Assembly: GCA_021160885.1 (NCBI GenBank)
Contig: JAGHBR010000286.1
Location: 1 to 9,163 of the forward strand
Length of the DNA stretch: 9,163 nucleotides
Reading direction: 5' to 3'
Source of the DNA: Caldisericaceae bacterium
Lineage (GTDB): Bacteria; Calditrichota; Calditrichia; Calditrichales; Calditrichaceae
The first letter of the stretch is position 1. Each line of letters starts with the position of its first letter. Positions 5,643 to 9,163 of the stretch are shown here, one piece after another. Under the pieces are notes generated by a model. That model was not told the origin of the DNA. It saw only the letters and a list, made by a program, of their open reading frames with translations, and ran no database searches. A program made the translations under genes and the position numbers.

Positions 5643-7457
5643 TTAGCCAACCATTACATTACGTTCTTCAGGATACTCTACCCGCAAATGTTCACGCGGC
5701 GTGGTGATGGCAAAGGCCAAAGTCAACACGCCAACACGCCCGACAAACATAGAAACAATAATGACGATTTTCCCCCAGCTTGACAGACCGGCTGTAATGC
5801 CTCTGGAAAGGCCAACCGTGCCAAATGCAGAAATTTCTTCAAACAAAAGATTTATGAAACTGGCCTTTTCCGTTAAGCTGAGCAAAAACGTTGAAAACAT
5901 AATAAACGAAATGGCAAAGGCAAAAACAACCAGCGCACGATTTAAAATAGTAAATGAAATACTGCGTTTGAATAACTCGATTCTATTCTTGCCACGAATT
6001 ATGGAGATAAAACTGGCTATCAAAATGCCCAGTGTGGTCGTTTTGATTCCGCCTCCGGTTGAACCTGGTGAAGCGCCAATAAACATCAACAGCATGAGCA
6101 GCAATGCCGAAGAGGTAGTTAATTGACCGATATCTACAGTATTAAAGCCTGCGGTTCTGGCCGTCACAGAACAGAAAAAAGCATTAACTGTTTTAAACAA
6201 CCAGTTCCCGGAAAAAGGCTCAATAATCAAAAACAGAATCGTACCTGCGATCAGTAAAACACTGGTCACGATTAAAACCAGACGAGTGTGCACTGAAAAT
6301 TTTCGAACCCGTCTTCGCGTAGGATATTCAAAAATTTTACCGCGCGTCAAATCGATCATGACCACAAAGCCTAAACCGCCGACAATAATCAGCATGGCAA
6401 TGGTCAGCACCACTGAATAGTTTGTATTAAAAGACATCAACGAATCGCTGTTCAGAGAAAAACCGGCATTACAAAATGCCGAGATTGAATGAAAAATAGA
6501 GTGGTAAAGTCGCTGCGAAAAATCCCACTGTGGTAAATTCCAGCTAAAGAAAAGCAATAGCGCACCCAGCGATTCCATCAAAAAGGTGATCAAAATAACG
6601 CCTTTCAATAAACGTGTAATGGCATCTAAGCGTTCCACATTCAACATTTCCTGCAACATGATGCGTTCTTTAATGGCCATGCCGCGTCCAAAGAACAGGG
6701 CAAAAAAACTGGAAATGGTCATGATGCCCAAACCGCCGATTTGAATCAAGGTAAGAATGATTAATTGCCCCAGCAAAGAAAAATGGCTGCCGGTATCAAC
6801 AACAATCAAACCGGTAACACAGGTCGCGCTGGTGGCCGTAAACAAAGCATCCAGCCAACTCAGAGTGTGGCCCGGCGCGACGGACCTGGGTAACATCAGC
6901 AAAAAAGTGCCCAACACGATGACTACAAAAAAGCTGAGCATAAAGGTTTGCGCAGGATGGAAACGTAAATAGGCAATTTTTCGGTTCAACCTGACCGCCC
7001 CACTGATGATGGTCAGAATGATGACCACCTGGGCGCCGACAATGGTTAAGCGAGTCAGCGCTTTTACGTTTAAATCCGTAAGGTATTTCTGGAATTGCGA
7101 AAAGCCTAACTGATGGAGTACAAACGTAGTTTCTGCAATGATTAAAATGACCAGGGCGGTTTCAAACCAGTGCGTTTTGATGTAGTTCCATTTTTTTATA
7201 TTAAAGAGCAACTTAACGAAGTATTGCAACACATAATAAAGGACAATCAGAATGTTAACCCGTTCAATGATATGGGCGGTCTGTTCCGAAATGTAGAAAC
7301 CATACTCTAAAATCAAACTAATCAAAGCCGCTACACTAACAAAAAACAGGGAAATATTTACAATATTAATTACCGGATCTGAAAGTTCGTAAAAACGAAT
7401 TTTCAGTGTTTTCCAAAAATCTTTAATTTCGTCCCGTCGTGGTTCCTCGTTAGGCAC
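5643..7457 (-). CDS. ktrB: KtrB/TrkH-family potassium channel subunit with extra N-terminal membrane domain
   Basis: Membrane subunit for K+ (possibly Na+-coupled) uptake. The core from about 168 has four M1-P-M2 repeats, each with its filter glycine: ATCVTGL (Gly216), SAFCNAGFS (Gly332), TARTAGFN (Gly437) and SAFGTVGLS (Gly549). The gating loop GASPGSTGGGIKTTT (461-475) and the M2 arginine of the fourth repeat (Arg574, FVGRVGVLTL) are present, so the channel looks intact. The protein is 604 aa against about 450 for a typical KtrB; residues 1-167 are additional and hold about four hydrophobic helices (30-52, 63-86, 98-116, 133-154). The segment LLFNIKKWNYIKTHWFETALVILIIAE recalls the S2-S3 junction of voltage-sensor-like domains. 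GTG start at 7455-7457 is supported by a strong site upstream. ktrA follows after 18 bp. Confidence 0.93.
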   Translation of the reverse strand: MPNEEPRRDEIKDFWKTLKIRFYELSDPVINIVNISLFFVSVAALISLILEYGFYISEQTAHIIERVNILIVLYYVLQYFVKLLFNIKKWNYIKTHWFETALVILIIAETTFVLHQLGFSQFQKYLTDLNVKALTRLTIVGAQVVIILTIISGAVRLNRKIAYLRFHPAQTFMLSFFVVIVLGTFLLMLPRSVAPGHTLSWLDALFTATSATCVTGLIVVDTGSHFSLLGQLIILTLIQIGGLGIMTISSFFALFFGRGMAIKERIMLQEMLNVERLDAITRLLKGVILITFLMESLGALLLFFSWNLPQWDFSQRLYHSIFHSISAFCNAGFSLNSDSLMSFNTNYSVVLTIAMLIIVGGLGFVVMIDLTRGKIFEYPTRRRVRKFSVHTRLVLIVTSVLLIAGTILFLIIEPFSGNWLFKTVNAFFCSVTARTAGFNTVDIGQLTTSSALLLMLLMFIGASPGSTGGGIKTTTLGILIASFISIIRGKNRIELFKRSISFTILNRALVVFAFAISFIMFSTFLLSLTEKASFINLLFEEISAFGTVGLSRGITAGLSSWGKIVIIVSMFVGRVGVLTLAFAITTPREHLRVEYPEERNVMVG

Positions 7458-7465
7458 CGATTTCT

Positions 7466-7473
7466 CTCCTTTT
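7466..7473 (-). promoter_or_regulatory. Shine-Dalgarno that fixes the GTG start of ktrB
   Basis: On the minus strand AAAAGGAG lies 8 bases before the GTG at 7457. The first in-frame ATG lies far inside the protein, after two membrane helices, so this site supports the GTG and shows that the N-terminal extension is translated. Confidence 0.75.
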
Positions 7474-7512
7474 AGTCCAGCTTTTTAAAATACTAATTTA
7501 CAAAACAGGATT

Positions 7513-7536
7513 AAAACTACAAAATCTTGCAGTTTT
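7513..7536 (-). terminator. Hairpin at the 3' end of the Omp85 gene, weak terminator or attenuator
   Basis: Read on the minus strand, AAAACTGCAA and TTGTAGTTTT form a 10-bp stem with one G-U pair around a 4-nt GATT loop, starting inside the stop codon of the outer-membrane protein gene. It ends in TTTT but lacks a longer T-tail and is AT-rich, so termination may be partial. The gap to ktrB is 77 bp, enough for either read-through from the upstream gene or a separate ktrBA promoter. Confidence 0.4.
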
Positions 7537-9163
7537 AGAATTGACTGGTCAGTCGTACATGGATTTTACCCTGACGAAAACTTTCTCCCCGCGCCACACC
7601 ATAATCTACTCCCATAATGCCCATGGGCGTTTCGAAGCGCAAACCAAGACCTATACCTCGTAACGCTTTTTGTTGTTCTTCATTTTGGATTTTTGTTTTG
7701 TAGTAGCCCCAGTCCGTAAACAGAAAAACGCGGGCATTGCGACCAACAATAAAGCGATATTCCAGGTTTAACCAGGCCACTAAATAACCACTGAACTGTC
7801 TTTCATGATAGCCTCTTACCGATTGACTGCCACCAAACCAAAAGTAATCGCTAAGTTGCAAATAGGTGCCCCGCTTATTTTTTAAGTTAAATTTAGTTGC
7901 CAATACCTGATTTTTGAACAAACTTTTGTACCACTCAAATTGCAGCTGCAAACTGTTTAATCCGACATTTTTTTTAAGGCTATCTCTGTAAATAAGCGCC
8001 GCGGGACCTAAATTTTGCTTTAAGCCGTAACTGTAACTGCTCTGGTAAAAAAGTCCGCTTCTGGGATTGAGCGGGTAGTCGCGCGTGTCGTAAGTTAAAC
8101 CTATTTCCAGACCATAGATCCTGTTTTTAATCAAACCCTGTTCCCACGAAGCCAGGGAATCCGGATTAACCGATTGCCGGCTAAAATTTAAAAAAAGCGA
8201 CAGGCTTTCATTGAAATGAAATTGCGACGCAAGCTGGAAATTGTAAGCAATGTAAAGTGTGTCGCGCACCTGACGGCTGAAAGAAAGACCCGCATCAAGC
8301 GGCAAATTAAAGATCCATGGTTCCTGATATTGCGTATTGAAATTTTCAGACAGGCGATCGCTTTTTTCCCAGTAAATTTTGAATTTTCGCCCGGTGCCAA
8401 ACAAATTACGGAATGAAAGGTCGATTAAGCCTGTAAAGTAACCATTGTTTTTTTTGGAATTGGCCAGTGGCGGGACATAACCAACAACACCATCAAAGGT
8501 GTTGGGATTTCCTTCTTTTAAATTTTGCAGAATAAGAACGCTATCTGGCGCAATTCGAATGATGGCGGGCGGTTGCACCATTTTAAAAAGCTGCATTCTA
8601 TGTAAGCGCGGTTCTATTTTATTGAACCAACGCTGGCTAAACGTCATGCCGGATGTAAAATAGAGTTGTCTTAAAACCACTTCTGGTCTGGTGTATTGGA
8701 GGCCCTGAATTACCACATCCTTAACAAAGATTCGGTTTCCTTCAGTGATTTTGACAACGATCTCTACCTCCGCCCGTTTGTCGTTTCTAAAAGGCTTTAT
8801 TTGAACTATCTCCGCTCTGGCAAAAGGGAAGCCCTGATCAGCAGCAAATTTTAAAAGGTCATCAATGTCTCTTTGCAACACATCCTGATCAAACGGCTTT
8901 CCGCTGGCGCTTTCCATCAGTTTAAGATAATCGGCCTGGGGTTTGGAATCGCTTTTAATTTTGACATTCTTAATGGAAAACAAAGGCCCGGCAGATATCC
9001 AGATAATAAGTTCCTCTGATTGAGAATTAAGCGTGCTTTTCCTCAACCTCATGGAATCGATTTTGGCCTCCAGGTAGCCTTTGCGGGCCAGCAATTGTAG
9101 CAGTTCCTGTTGTTTTTCTTTTAATAAACGATTGTCCGATGTCAGGGGATTGTTTAAGCCAAT
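7535..9163 (-). CDS. BamA/TamA-family (Omp85) outer-membrane protein, 5' end outside window
   Basis: Outer-membrane protein of the Omp85 superfamily, which inserts or translocates proteins across the outer membrane. The frame is open to the window edge, so the first residues and signal peptide are missing; 542 residues are visible. Numbering from the edge, there are about two and a half POTRA domains: a partial one (1-59, with KGYLEAKI), a second (60-140, with GKPFDQDVLQRDIDDL and DQGFPFA) and a third (141-218, with VIQGLQYTRPEVVLRQL). The C-terminal beta-barrel (about 223-542) carries YDTRDYPLNPRSG (358-370), the conserved VRGY loop-6 motif (449-452), GLRFETPMGIMGVDYG, and a terminal Phe typical of barrel targeting. 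A TTG at 9094 is open but is internal to a POTRA domain, so it is not the true start. Number of POTRAs and hence BamA versus TamA-like identity cannot be settled here. Confidence 0.9.
   Translation of the reverse strand: MGLNNPLTSDNRLLKEKQQELLQLLARKGYLEAKIDSMRLRKSTLNSQSEELIIWISAGPLFSIKNVKIKSDSKPQADYLKLMESASGKPFDQDVLQRDIDDLLKFAADQGFPFARAEIVQIKPFRNDKRAEVEIVVKITEGNRIFVKDVVIQGLQYTRPEVVLRQLYFTSGMTFSQRWFNKIEPRLHRMQLFKMVQPPAIIRIAPDSVLILQNLKEGNPNTFDGVVGYVPPLANSKKNNGYFTGLIDLSFRNLFGTGRKFKIYWEKSDRLSENFNTQYQEPWIFNLPLDAGLSFSRQVRDTLYIAYNFQLASQFHFNESLSLFLNFSRQSVNPDSLASWEQGLIKNRIYGLEIGLTYDTRDYPLNPRSGLFYQSSYSYGLKQNLGPAALIYRDSLKKNVGLNSLQLQFEWYKSLFKNQVLATKFNLKNKRGTYLQLSDYFWFGGSQSVRGYHERQFSGYLVAWLNLEYRFIVGRNARVFLFTDWGYYKTKIQNEEQQKALRGIGLGLRFETPMGIMGVDYGVARGESFRQGKIHVRLTSQF

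Noticed and set aside
5701..6126. 141-codon open frame on the plus strand inside ktrB
   Set aside because: It is antisense to the conserved third and fourth channel repeats; its length follows from the codon pattern of hydrophobic membrane helices, and the product has no recognisable domain.
9092..9094. TTG as the start of the Omp85 gene
   Set aside because: The same frame stays open and POTRA-like for a further 23 codons to the window edge, so the gene is truncated by the window rather than starting here.

Overview
The window is a compact, moderately AT-rich piece of a bacterial chromosome. The organism is very probably diderm: it encodes an Omp85-type outer-membrane barrel protein with POTRA domains and a lipoprotein with a clear lipobox. 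Shine-Dalgarno sites of the AAAGGAG type, occasional GTG starts and the mix of families would suit a Calditrichota/FCB-group-like anaerobe, but this placement is an impression and no marker gene is present. I see no rRNA, tRNA, CRISPR array, insertion sequence or phage gene.

Layout. (1) Positions 19-2894, plus strand: a short M29-family (AmpS-like) metallo-aminopeptidase and, 27 bp downstream, a TauE/SafE-family permease; then a 189-bp AT-rich gap with an inverted repeat; then an unrecognised helical-repeat lipoprotein followed closely by a small cold-shock-domain protein with a perfect Shine-Dalgarno. (2) Positions 2897-4496, minus strand: a TPR-like hypothetical protein followed by a HAD-family sugar-phosphatase/phosphomutase-like protein. 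This pair meets the cold-shock gene tail to tail with only 2 bp between stop codons. (3) Positions 4497-4937: about 440 bp with no supportable gene, holding direct and inverted repeats and the presumed promoter of the TPR/HAD pair. (4) Positions 4938-9163, minus strand: a Ktr/Trk potassium-uptake pair (channel subunit KtrB, 604 aa, then the RCK regulatory subunit KtrA) downstream of a BamA/TamA-family outer-membrane protein whose 5' end lies beyond the window.

How they work together. KtrB and KtrA are the one clear functional unit: a K+-translocating membrane subunit gated by a nucleotide-binding cytoplasmic ring. The most unusual protein is KtrB, which carries about 165 extra N-terminal residues predicted to form several membrane helices, with a pattern resembling S1-S3 of a voltage-sensor-like module. 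The remaining neighbours look like ordinary housekeeping genes. I found no convincing new defence or mobile system; the best leads are the KtrB extension, the lipoprotein/cold-shock pair and the repeat-bearing intergenic regions.
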